The position numbers were made by a program, and so were the translations under genes. The notes under the pieces were generated by a model. It had not been told where the DNA came from. It saw nothing but the letters and a program-made list of their open reading frames with translations, and did no database searches. From an uncultured Moraxella sp. (GTDB lineage Bacteria; Pseudomonadota; Gammaproteobacteria; Pseudomonadales; Moraxellaceae): a DNA stretch of 12,966 nucleotides. Positions 1-6,596 of the stretch are shown piece after piece (the first letter of the stretch is position 1; each line of letters starts with the position of its first letter). The stretch covers positions 1 to 12,966 of the forward strand of contig CAKMOY010000073.1 in assembly GCA_927911235.1 (NCBI GenBank), written 5' to 3'.

Positions 1-100
1 TTATTAACGGTGCGTCTTTGCGTTTTGTAGACGCTTGCCGATATGCTAAAAGAAGGCTATTGGTGATTTGGTAGATTTGGTAAAATAAATTGTAAAATAG

Positions 101-130
101 CTGTTTTATTGTCAAAAATTATGCTAGAAT
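101..130 (+). promoter_or_regulatory. Possible rpsB promoter (extended -10)
   Basis: TGC-TAGAAT at 122-130 has the form of an extended -10 box. A poor -35 match, CTGTTT at 101-106, lies 18 bases upstream; TTGTCA at 109-114 is a better hexamer but only 10 bases away. Use of this promoter would give a leader of about 250 bases before rpsB. Called by eye only. Confidence 0.35.
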
Positions 131-282
131 AGCAGTTTGTCTTTTTATCTTTTCGTTTATAAAGAAAAAGATAAATTGCTTTTTTTATCAAAGCGATTTT
201 TAAACTTAACAAACCCTTTTTAACCAACCATGACACACACATGACAATTTTTTTGTTTTAAAATAAAAAATTAAGCTGGGTG

Positions 283-388
283 TTTGTGAATTTGATTAAT
301 TGGTATGATTTTTAATTACCAATGTGTGTTCACAAATCGGTTTAATTTGGTCATGTGGAGGCATAACCCAAACTTTTAAGGAACTCTT
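283..388 (+). promoter_or_regulatory. rpsB leader: stacked hairpin and short upstream ORF
   Basis: Two nested helices are visible: TTTGTGAA (283-290) with TTCACAAA (329-336), and ATTGGTA (299-305) with TACCAAT (317-323), loop 306-316. Downstream, ATG at 353 opens an 8-codon reading frame (MWRHNPNF) whose TAA at 377-379 overlaps the rpsB Shine-Dalgarno sequence AAGGA (378-382). In E. coli, S2 represses its own rpsB-tsf message through a structured leader; a similar role here is inferred from position and structure. The short ORF has no convincing ribosome site of its own and may be chance. Confidence 0.5.
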
Positions 389-1146
389 ATGTCAAACGCT
401 ACTCAAGTTTCAATGCGTGATTTATTAGAAGCTGGTGCTCACTTTGGTCACCAAACTCGTTTTGGAATCCAAAAATGGGCAAATACATCTTTGGTGCTCG
501 CAACAAAATTCATATCATCAATCTTGAACACACTGTAAAAGCATTGAACGAAGCATTGAACTATGTAAACCGTGAAGCCGCTCGTGGCAACAAAATCTTG
601 TTTGTTGGTACAAAACGTGCTGCAAGCCAAGTTATCGCTGAACAAGCGACTCGTGCTGGTATGCCATACGTAGACCATCGCTGGTTAGGTGGTATGCTGA
701 CTAACTGGAAAACCATTCGTCAATCAATCACCCGTTTAAAAGAATACGAAAAACAATCTGAAGACGGTACTTTTGCAAAACTAACCAAACGTGAAGCCCT
801 TGAGCGTACTCGTGAAATGGAAAAATTGGAACGTGCGTTAGGCGGTATCAAAAACATGAACGGTTTGCCTGATGCGATTTTTGTTGTTGGCGTAGACCAC
901 GAAGCAATCGCCATTCAAGAAGCCAAAAACTTGGGTATTCCTGTTATCGGTATCGTTGATACCAACGCAAGCCCAGACAACGTTGATTACGTAATTCCTG
1001 CAAACGATGACGCAATCCGTGCAATCACACTATACGTTTCTGCAATGGCAGACTCAGTAATTGCTGGTAAAGAATACGCAAAAACTCAAGGTGGCAAACC
1101 AGCTCAAGCAGAACAAGCCACAACAACTGAAGAAACTGCTGAATAA
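389..1146 (+). CDS. rpsB: 30S ribosomal protein S2 (one-base frameshift near the start)
   Basis: S2 is an essential protein of the small ribosomal subunit, bound late in assembly and needed for S1 docking. The start ATG at 389 follows AAGGA (378-382) with good spacing. The first frame reads [20 protein letters not shown] and on to HQTRF, then breaks; from 475 the second frame continues [20 protein letters not shown] and runs to the stop. One extra T in the T run at 460-463 would give [15 protein letters not shown], the conserved S2 sequence, and a product of 252 residues (E. coli has 241). Typical S2 segments such as RWLGGMLTN and FVVGVDHE are present, with an Ala/Gln/Thr/Glu-rich tail. Because the gene is essential and otherwise undamaged, the missing base is most likely a sequencing error. 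First gene of the rpsB-tsf pair. Confidence 0.96.
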
Positions 1147-1182
1147 TTTTCGCATTTTCTTTAAAAAATGATTGATAAAAAA

Positions 1183-1225
1183 AACGACTAAATGGCAATT
1201 TTTGTTATTTAGTTGTTACTTTTTT
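1183..1225 (+). terminator. Terminator/attenuator between rpsB and tsf
   Basis: AACGACTAAAT (1183-1193) pairs with ATTTAGTTGTT (1207-1217), all matched apart from one G-T wobble, with a 13-base loop and a T run at 1220-1225. It sits in the 160-base rpsB-tsf gap, where a partial terminator is known in E. coli; it would make tsf expression partly dependent on read-through or on its own promoter. Confidence 0.65.
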
Positions 1226-1240
1226 AGCTTATCCTATATT
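1213..1240 (+). promoter_or_regulatory. Possible tsf promoter
   Basis: TTGTTA (1213-1218) and TATATT (1235-1240) are spaced by 16 bases. The -35 box lies inside the descending arm of the rpsB terminator, so a transcript could start just after it. The AT-rich setting makes chance matches common. Confidence 0.3.
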
Positions 1241-1306
1241 TAAAATAATTTTGATTGTAAAATCAAAAATTTTAAAATCCCATAACCTATCACTAGAGGT
1301 AATATC

Positions 1307-2185
1307 ATGGCAGAAATTAGTGCAAAACTTGTAAAAGAACTTCGTGACCGTACTGGTCTTGGTATGATGGAATGTAAAAAAGCATTACAAGAAGCCAATG
1401 GCGATATTGAAACTGCGATTGACAACCTACGCAAATCAGGTCAAGCAAAAGCCGCTAAAAAAGCAGGTAACATCGCTGCTGACGGTGCGATTATTATCGC
1501 CCAAAATGGCAACAAAGCCTTGTTGTTAGAAGTAAACTGTCAAACTGACTTTGTGGCAAAAGACGCAGGTTTTACCGAGTTTGCTAACAAAGTTGCAGAA
1601 TTGGCATTGGTAAACAACACCACTGACGTTGCGGCTATCGCAGGTTTGGCTTATACAGATGGTCAAACTGTTGAAGAAGCACGTGTTGAATTGGTACAAA
1701 AAATCGGCGAAAATATCCAAGTTCGCCGTGCCGAAATCATTGAAGGTAACAACTTGGCAACTTATCGCCACGGTATCCGTATCGGTGTTGTGGTATCTTA
1801 TGAAAACGGTGCTGAAGCAACTGGTAAATCTGTTGCCATGCAAGTGGCGGCATTCAACCCTATCGCAGTTGATGAAACCAGCGTACCTGCGGACATCTTG
1901 GCTCGTGAAAAAGACATCATTGAAGCCAAAGCCAAAGAATCAGGCAAACCTGATGCGGTTGTTGAAAAAATGATTACTGGTGGCTTACAAAAATATCTTA
2001 ACGAAGTTACTTTGGTCAATCAACCATACGTGATGGACAATGATAAAAAAGTTGGCGACGTGCTAAAATCTGAAGGCATGACCGTTGTTACGTTCAAACG
2101 CTTAGAAGTGGGCGAAGGCATCGAGAAAAAACAAGAAGACTTCGCTGCTGAAGTTGCCGCTGCTCAAGCTGCTGCTGCAAAATAA
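1307..2185 (+). CDS. tsf: Translation elongation factor Ts
   Basis: EF-Ts is the nucleotide-exchange factor that releases GDP from EF-Tu during translation. The 292-residue product (E. coli: 283) opens with [20 protein letters not shown], the N-terminal UBA-like module that contacts EF-Tu, and carries the signature CQTDFVAKD near residues 78-86, part of the exchange core. The ATG at 1307 is preceded by AGAGG (1295-1299). The tail is an Ala/Glu-rich run. It follows rpsB on the same strand, as in most bacteria, but pyrH, its usual next neighbour in E. coli, is absent: a terminator and a convergent gene follow instead. The frame is intact. Confidence 0.97.
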   Translation: MAEISAKLVKELRDRTGLGMMECKKALQEANGDIETAIDNLRKSGQAKAAKKAGNIAADGAIIIAQNGNKALLLEVNCQTDFVAKDAGFTEFANKVAELALVNNTTDVAAIAGLAYTDGQTVEEARVELVQKIGENIQVRRAEIIEGNNLATYRHGIRIGVVVSYENGAEATGKSVAMQVAAFNPIAVDETSVPADILAREKDIIEAKAKESGKPDAVVEKMITGGLQKYLNEVTLVNQPYVMDNDKKVGDVLKSEGMTVVTFKRLEVGEGIEKKQEDFAAEVAAAQAAAAK

Positions 2186-2216
2186 TTTTTGTTGTTTTGA
2201 CAAAATTTGTTTTGAT

Positions 2217-2248
2217 AAAAAACGCTTTCATGTTGAAAGCGTTTTTTT
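2217..2248. terminator. Bidirectional terminator between tsf and the thioredoxin-fold gene
   Basis: AAAAAACGCTTTC (2217-2229) pairs perfectly with GAAAGCGTTTTTT (2235-2247) around a 5-base loop, with T runs on both strands. It lies between the convergent ends of tsf (2185) and the minus-strand gene ending at 2258, and should serve both. Confidence 0.92.
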
Positions 2249-2257
2249 GTTTTAAGC

Positions 2258-2782
2258 TTAGCTAAAAACTTGAGCAAATTTTAACCGCATATTTAATACC
2301 CACGCAGGCTGAATCCCTGTAAAACCTTGCACCATTTTACCATCTTGCAAAATCACATAAGACGGCGTAACCTGTCCTTGCCAATCCTTAAAAACTTGCC
2401 CTTGCTCATCATTCACCGTAATAAAGTCCAAATTTTTATCATTCATATATTGCTGTATCGCCTGATTTTCGCCTGATTGCACCGCAATACTAATCACAGG
2501 ATATTGGCTATTGTGTGCCAATTTATTGACGCTGGGCGACGTTTGCCGACATACCCCACACCACGTTCCCCAAAAATAAATCAAAACTGGCTGTCCATGA
2601 CTTAACTGATTGATATCAATGCGATGACCTTGGATACTGCTAAATTTTAAATTCGGCTCAATCGGCATATTTGGCTGTCGCCACCAGTTTACCACGCTAT
2701 AAATCACGATAAACATCAGCAGATAGACCACCGCATTTTTACAAAATTGCCCTAAATTTTTTAACAATAAAATATTTTTCAT
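2258..2782 (-). CDS. Membrane-anchored TlpA/ScsD-like protein disulfide oxidoreductase
   Basis: A 174-residue thioredoxin-fold protein, by family expected to act on protein thiols on the periplasmic face of the inner membrane. Visible parts: one hydrophobic anchor at about residues 16-32, a short linker, then a TlpA-like domain with the redox motif W74-C-G-V-C78 and a TPS segment (the cis-proline loop, as VTPSYVI) near residue 140. The WCGVC site and short length resemble the protein disulfide oxidoreductases related to ScsD; reductase versus oxidase direction cannot be read from sequence. Start: ATG at 2782 or 2785 (two adjacent Met codons); a TTG start at 2818 is unlikely because it would fall in the terminator stem just upstream. 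It follows aceA on the same strand but is separated from it by that terminator. No classical Shine-Dalgarno sequence is evident. Confidence 0.85.
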   Translation of the reverse strand: MKNILLLKNLGQFCKNAVVYLLMFIVIYSVVNWWRQPNMPIEPNLKFSSIQGHRIDINQLSHGQPVLIYFWGTWCGVCRQTSPSVNKLAHNSQYPVISIAVQSGENQAIQQYMNDKNLDFITVNDEQGQVFKDWQGQVTPSYVILQDGKMVQGFTGIQPAWVLNMRLKFAQVFS

Positions 2783-2793
2783 CATACACCCAT

Positions 2794-2825
2794 AAAAAAA
2801 TACCTTGCATGATAGCAAGGTATTT
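2794..2825. terminator. Terminator after aceA, directly before the next gene's start
   Basis: AAATACCTTGC (2798-2808) pairs perfectly with GCAAGGTATTT (2815-2825) around a 6-base loop. Read leftwards, the descending arm runs into seven T at 2794-2800, the right form for ending aceA. The T run stops only 8-11 bases before the start codon of the thioredoxin-fold gene, so the hairpin also occupies that gene's leader. Confidence 0.85.
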
Positions 2826-2897
2826 TATTTTTACAAGATATTTTGCGTTGAATTTGGGTAAATTTTTCACAAAATTCTGGTAGCTAAATACTGATGA

Positions 2898-4486
2898 TTA
2901 GTGACTAAACTGGTTAGAGGTGTTTTTATGACCGCCAGCTTTTAGTGCATTTTCACCAGAGAAGATTTCTTTGTGGTCGTCACCAATGTCAGAACCTGCC
3001 ATTGCTTGGTGTTTCACCGCAGCCACGCCTTCACGCAATTCTTTACGTTGAACTTCTTCAACATAGGCAAGCATACCTTTGTCACCAAAGTAACCTTTTG
3101 CCAATTGGTGCGTGCTTAATGCAGCGGTGTGGAAAGTTGGCAAGGTGATTAAGTGGTGGAATACACACGCTTCACGAGATGCGTCCGCTTGGAAGGTGCG
3201 AGCCAATTTGTCCGCTTCTTCGTTCAACTCTGAGTTGTCGTATTCAGCTGACATTAGGTTTGCTTTGTCGTAAGCTGACGTGTCTTTGCCTTCTTTTTCC
3301 CATTTTGCAATCACTTGTTTACGGAAGTTTAGCGTCCAGTTGAATGATGGGCTGTTGTTGTAAACCAGTTTTGCATTTGGCACTTGTTCAACGATACGGT
3401 CAGTCATTGATTTGATATGTGCGACGTCTGGGGTTGGGGTTTCAATCCATAACAAGTCTGCCCCATTTTGCAATGAAGTGACGCAGTCAAGGACAACACG
3501 GTCAATGTTTGTGCCTTCACGGAATGAGTACAAGCCGTTTGGCATACGCACTGGGCGAACCAATTTGCCATCACGTTTTAATAGTACGTCATTTTCGTTG
3601 GCACTGTTGATATCCACTTCTTCAACTTCTAGGAAGTCTAAGTATTGAGAAGCCAAGTCGCCTTTTTCACGAGAAACTGGTAGTTTTTGGGTCAATGACG
3701 CACCTTCAGAGTCGGTACGAGCCACGATAACACCATCATCAACGCCCAATTCTAAGAACGCATAACGGATTGCGTTGATTTTGCGATAAAGTCTTCGTGT
3801 GGCACGGTTACTTTACCGTCTTGGTGTCCACATTGTTTTGCATCAGATACTTGGTTTTCTACTTGGATTGCACACGCACCCGCTTGAATCATTTGTTTGG
3901 TTAAAAGATAAGTCGCTTCTTCGTTACCAAAACCTGCGTCAATATCAGCAATGATTGGCACGATGTGGGTTTCAAAGTTGTTGATTTTGTCCAAAATTGC
4001 TTTGGTGTCTTGACCTGCTTCTTTGGCTTTTTCCAATTCACGGAAATAATCGTTTAATACTTTTTCGTCCGCTTGGCGTAAAAAAGTGTAGATTTCTTCA
4101 ATCAATTTTGGCACAGCAGTTTTTTCGTGCATTGATTGGTCAGGTAGTGGACCAAACTCAGAGCGAAGTGCCGCAACCATCCAACCTGAAAGGTAGATAT
4201 ATTTACGTTCAGTTGTACCGAAGTATTTTTTAACCGCATACATGGTTTGCTGACCGATAAAACCGTGCCATGCACCCAATGATTGGGTGTATTTTGTTTT
4301 GTCAGCGTCATAGGCTGCCATATCACGACGCATAATGCCTGCGGTATATTTGGCGATGTCTAAGCCTGTTTTAAAGGTATTTTGGACAACCAAACGAGCG
4401 GCATCGCTTTCACTGATATTTTGCCAGTTACCGTATTTTTCTTTTAACGCTTTGATGTGGTCAATCGCTGATACATAAGTTGTCAT
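2898..4486 (-). CDS. aceA: Isocitrate lyase (one-base frameshift in mid-gene)
   Basis: Isocitrate lyase splits isocitrate into succinate and glyoxylate, the first step of the glyoxylate bypass used for growth on acetate and fatty acids. Start ATG at 4486 follows GGAG (4494-4497). The first frame gives 244 residues ending in a shifted tail after FIAK; the second resumes at GVDDGVIVARTDSEGASLTQ and runs 283 residues to the stop at 2898. Adding one A to the A run (T run on the plus strand, 3779-3782) gives VPHEDFIAKINAIRYAFLEL and a continuous 529-residue protein, the length of the Pseudomonas/Acinetobacter type. The active-site motif K217-Q-C-G-H221 is present, with Cys219 catalytic; metal and substrate regions (IADIDAGFG, ARTDS, NNSPSFNW) are intact. 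The frameshift is more likely a base-calling error than inactivation, since rpsB has the same lesion. Divergent from a LysR gene that may regulate it. Confidence 0.94.
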
Positions 4487-4791
4487 GACATTTCTCCGTT
4501 TGTTGTGATATGACAGTTTAAAAAAAAATTTGATAAAAATGTAATATTTTTATCCGTGATACATAATATTTTGTTAAAATTAGCAAATAAGTTCAAACTT
4601 AAGAAAACTTGTTGTTTTGATAATCTTAACAACTTGAACCCACTATACCCCAGTTAGTATAATTTAGCCAATTTATGATTATTATTATTGCTATTTTTTA
4701 AATAAATATTATTTAAAATCAATATATTATAATAATAAATTTGACAAATTATTTTATCTTTGCCTTTGTTAAACTGGAATTTTTAAATATT
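4487..4791. promoter_or_regulatory. aceA-lysR divergent control region
   Basis: This 305-base AT-rich gap must hold both promoters. Visible dyads: TATAC-N8-GTATA at 4644-4661, compatible in form with a LysR-type site (T-N11-A class), and a wider pair GTTCAA (4591-4596) / TTGAAC (4634-4639), extended imperfectly by CTTAAG/CTTAAC. A perfect TTGACA stands at 4741-4746 but has no good -10 at the right distance. No promoter can be named with confidence. The aceA ribosome site CTCC (GGAG on the minus strand) is at 4494-4497. Confidence 0.45.
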
Positions 4792-5829
4792 ATGAATTTA
4801 CAACGTGTTGATTTAAATTTGTTGGTGCATTTGGACGTATTGTTGCGTGAAAAAAATGTCACCCGAGCTTCTGAACAACTTGGCATTACTCAGCCTGCTA
4901 TGAGTAATATTTTACGGCGTTTGCGTAAACTGTTTAACGACCCTTTATTGATTCGTTCATCAGAGGGCATGACCCCAACCGAGAGAGCGTTGGAGCTACA
5001 GCCACGTGTGCGAGAGCTGTTGTCCGATATCACGCAACTACTTGAGCCACGCACCGAGTTTCGCCCTTATACGTCTAATCGCATTTTTCGGATTATGACA
5101 TCAGATTATGCCGAGGCAACCCTTGTGCCACGTCTTGTCAAAGCCTTGCGTTCTGAAGCCCCTAATGTGGTACTGGACTTTTTAACGCCGTCTGATGTGT
5201 CGTATCGGGATATGGAGCAAGGGCGTGTGGATTTGGCGATTAATCGTTTTAACGAAATTCCGCAAAGTTTTCATCAAGTGTTGGTATGGCGTGATACGTT
5301 TAGCTGTCTGTTGTCGGCAAATAGTCCGTATGTCAATCGTTTTAATCTAAAAAATTATCTGGCGGCTCAGCACGTTTGGGTGTCAAAAACGGGTATGGGC
5401 GTAGGTTTTGGCGTCAATCCTGAAAAATCGGGTGGGCTAGGCTCTATTGACCAAGCCTTGCAACGACTGGGGCAAAAACGCCATATCAGCGTGTTTACTC
5501 GACATTATCAAATGCCTGCCATGCTCGTTGCCAATCGGGATTTGATTGCGACTTTGCCAACTCGTGTCGCTCGTATGCAAGCCAATAATGACAGCATTGT
5601 GATAAAAGAACCGCCGTTTTTTATTCCAGAGTTTGAGCTGACGATGGCGTGGTCGCCCCTACTCCAACATCACCCTGCTCATCGTTGGTTGCGTCAGTTG
5701 ATTTTACACGTGGCTCGTGAAGTGATTGCCGAAGAAGAGGCGATTGCCCCTGTGCAGGACGCTTTGCTTGATGGGTCGTTGCATACACAATCGCTAAAGT
5801 TAGAAGAGATTGACCCTGATAGACAGTGA
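4792..5829 (+). CDS. LysR-family transcriptional regulator
   Basis: A 345-residue LysR-type regulator: N-terminal winged helix-turn-helix at about residues 20-60 (VTRASEQLGITQPAMSNILR, with DPLLIRSSEGMTPTERA following), a linker helix, and a two-lobed effector domain from about residue 90 to 300, somewhat NodD/LeuO-like in the helix-turn-helix. The ATG at 4792 fits the usual LysR beginning (MNLQRVDLNLLVHLDVLL); an upstream in-frame TTG at 4741 would add 17 unlike residues. About 40 residues beyond the effector domain form an acidic tail. LysR regulators commonly control the divergent neighbour, so aceA is the natural target candidate; the inducer cannot be told from sequence. Confidence 0.88.
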   Translation: MNLQRVDLNLLVHLDVLLREKNVTRASEQLGITQPAMSNILRRLRKLFNDPLLIRSSEGMTPTERALELQPRVRELLSDITQLLEPRTEFRPYTSNRIFRIMTSDYAEATLVPRLVKALRSEAPNVVLDFLTPSDVSYRDMEQGRVDLAINRFNEIPQSFHQVLVWRDTFSCLLSANSPYVNRFNLKNYLAAQHVWVSKTGMGVGFGVNPEKSGGLGSIDQALQRLGQKRHISVFTRHYQMPAMLVANRDLIATLPTRVARMQANNDSIVIKEPPFFIPEFELTMAWSPLLQHHPAHRWLRQLILHVAREVIAEEEAIAPVQDALLDGSLHTQSLKLEEIDPDRQ

Positions 5830-5840
5830 TGTTCAATGAT

Positions 5841-5870
5841 AAAAACCAACATTGGGAAGTTGGTTTTTTT
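5841..5870. terminator. Terminator after lysR
   Basis: AAAACCAAC (5842-5850) pairs perfectly with GTTGGTTTT (5859-5867) around an 8-base loop, followed by more T. It lies 11 bases after the lysR stop and just before the convergent end of the minus-strand gene ending at 5878. Confidence 0.9.
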
Positions 5871-5877
5871 ATTTTAG

Positions 5878-6383
5878 CTAGGCTAATTTTTTGAGAATAT
5901 AAAGATATTCATAATATTGAGCAGTATCACCAAACGCTATTTTTAGATATTCATCAAGTTGTTGGAAGTTAAGCAGTTGGTCAGAAACTGTAGTATCTTC
6001 TGTAATTTCTTCAGTTAAAGGTAATTGCGATTGAATCATAAATATGTAGTCATATTTATCTTTCCGAATATTGGACAATCTGTCATTATTCAAATTTAAT
6101 ATATCAATAGCTTGTTCGGCTCTATCAGCCTTTCCTTCTAATTTGCTATCAGATAATATCTTAAAATCTGTAAAATCTTCAATGGCTTGGCGAACAAATT
6201 GTAAAGGCAAAGTTTGAATTTAATTTAAGGTATCTTTTAAAAAGCTATTTCGTATTAGTAATCCATTATATTTTTGCTCTTCATCTTCAATTTGGCGGGC
6301 AATTTTTGCAGAGTATTTATACTTTTCTTCATCATTAGGAAAATAATCAATGTCATCTAAGTAAAAAGACAATTTTTAAACAT
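5878..6383 (-). pseudogene. Broken gene of unknown function
   Basis: I do not recognise this family. Two open stretches share one frame and are separated by a single in-frame TAA at 6220-6222: an N-terminal part ending in FLKDTLN and a C-terminal part starting IQTLPLQFVRQ and ending EYLYILKKLA (stop at 5878). The upstream part begins LSFYLDDIDYFPND at a TTG (6372); adding one base to the T run at 6373-6377 would connect it to ATG at 6383 (MFKKLSFYLDD) and make a 168-codon gene. The predicted protein is soluble, acidic and rich in Asp, Glu, Lys and Tyr, without signal or membrane segments. The 113-base palindromic element lies 8 bases upstream of the ATG, where the ribosome site should be. A nonsense codon and a displaced 5' region argue for real decay. 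Confidence 0.6.
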
Positions 6384-6390
6384 AATAGTT

Positions 6391-6503
6391 CGTAGGGTGG
6401 GTTAGCCCGTCTTTTTGGGCGTAACCTGAGAAGCACTGCTTCGCAAGACGAAGTGCATTTGACAAAGCTTTCGGTGGGTTACGCTATCACTAACCCACCC
6501 TAC
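6391..6503. mobile_element. MITE/REP-like palindromic element
   Basis: Perfect 14-base terminal inverted repeats GTAGGGTGGGTTAG (6392-6405) and CTAACCCACCCTAC (6490-6503) bound about 112 bases with no coding potential. Further pairs lie inside: GCGTAACC (6419-6426) with GGTTACGC (6477-6484), GCCC (6404-6407) with GGGC (6417-6420), and a central hairpin formed by GCAC/GTGC and TTCG/CGAA around 6433-6456. The whole can fold into one long branched cruciform. Repeats beginning GTAGGGTGGGTTAG are scattered in many bacterial genomes. No clear target duplication is visible. It separates the decayed gene from the ettA terminator. Confidence 0.8.
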
Positions 6504-6543
6504 AAATATACATTTTAATTTTATCCGATTACTTAAAAATTAA

Positions 6544-6577
6544 AAAAAAGCCCATAGTAGAATCGATGAGCTTTTTT
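6544..6577. terminator. Terminator after ettA
   Basis: AAAAAAGCCCAT (6544-6555) pairs with ATGAGCTTTTTT (6566-6577) with one C-A mismatch and a 10-base loop; T runs exist on both strands. It is 19 bases after the ettA stop codon on the minus strand. Confidence 0.75.
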
Positions 6578-6596
6578 GTCATGAATGATTAAAAAG

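Larger units (their letters stand above)
1..388 (+). other. Region upstream of rpsB: unidentified 3' end plus long leader
   Basis: No complete gene is seen here. Bases 3-74 are open on the plus strand in one frame (ending in TAG, reading ...GASLRFVDACRYAKRR...), and bases 31-66 give another short open end (TLADMLKEGYW then TGA). Either could be the 3' tip of a gene that begins left of the window; I recognise neither. The rest is AT-rich leader DNA. A weak hairpin (TATCTTTT at 146-153 with AAAAGATA at 166-173) is visible. A minus-strand open frame over 57-242 is rich in Lys, Leu and Ile and looks like a by-product of AT-rich DNA. Confidence 0.5.

Noticed and set aside
57..242. Minus-strand 61-residue open frame upstream of rpsB
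   Set aside because: AT-rich, Lys/Leu/Ile-heavy composition, no recognisable motif, and it overlaps the likely rpsB promoter and leader.
1629..1973. Plus-strand 114-residue open frame inside tsf
   Set aside because: Alternative frame within an intact, conserved tsf gene.
2898..4486. Two separate genes, an N-terminal and a C-terminal isocitrate lyase
   Set aside because: One added base joins them into a family-length enzyme, and the second frame's first Met falls in the middle of the conserved core with no ribosome site.
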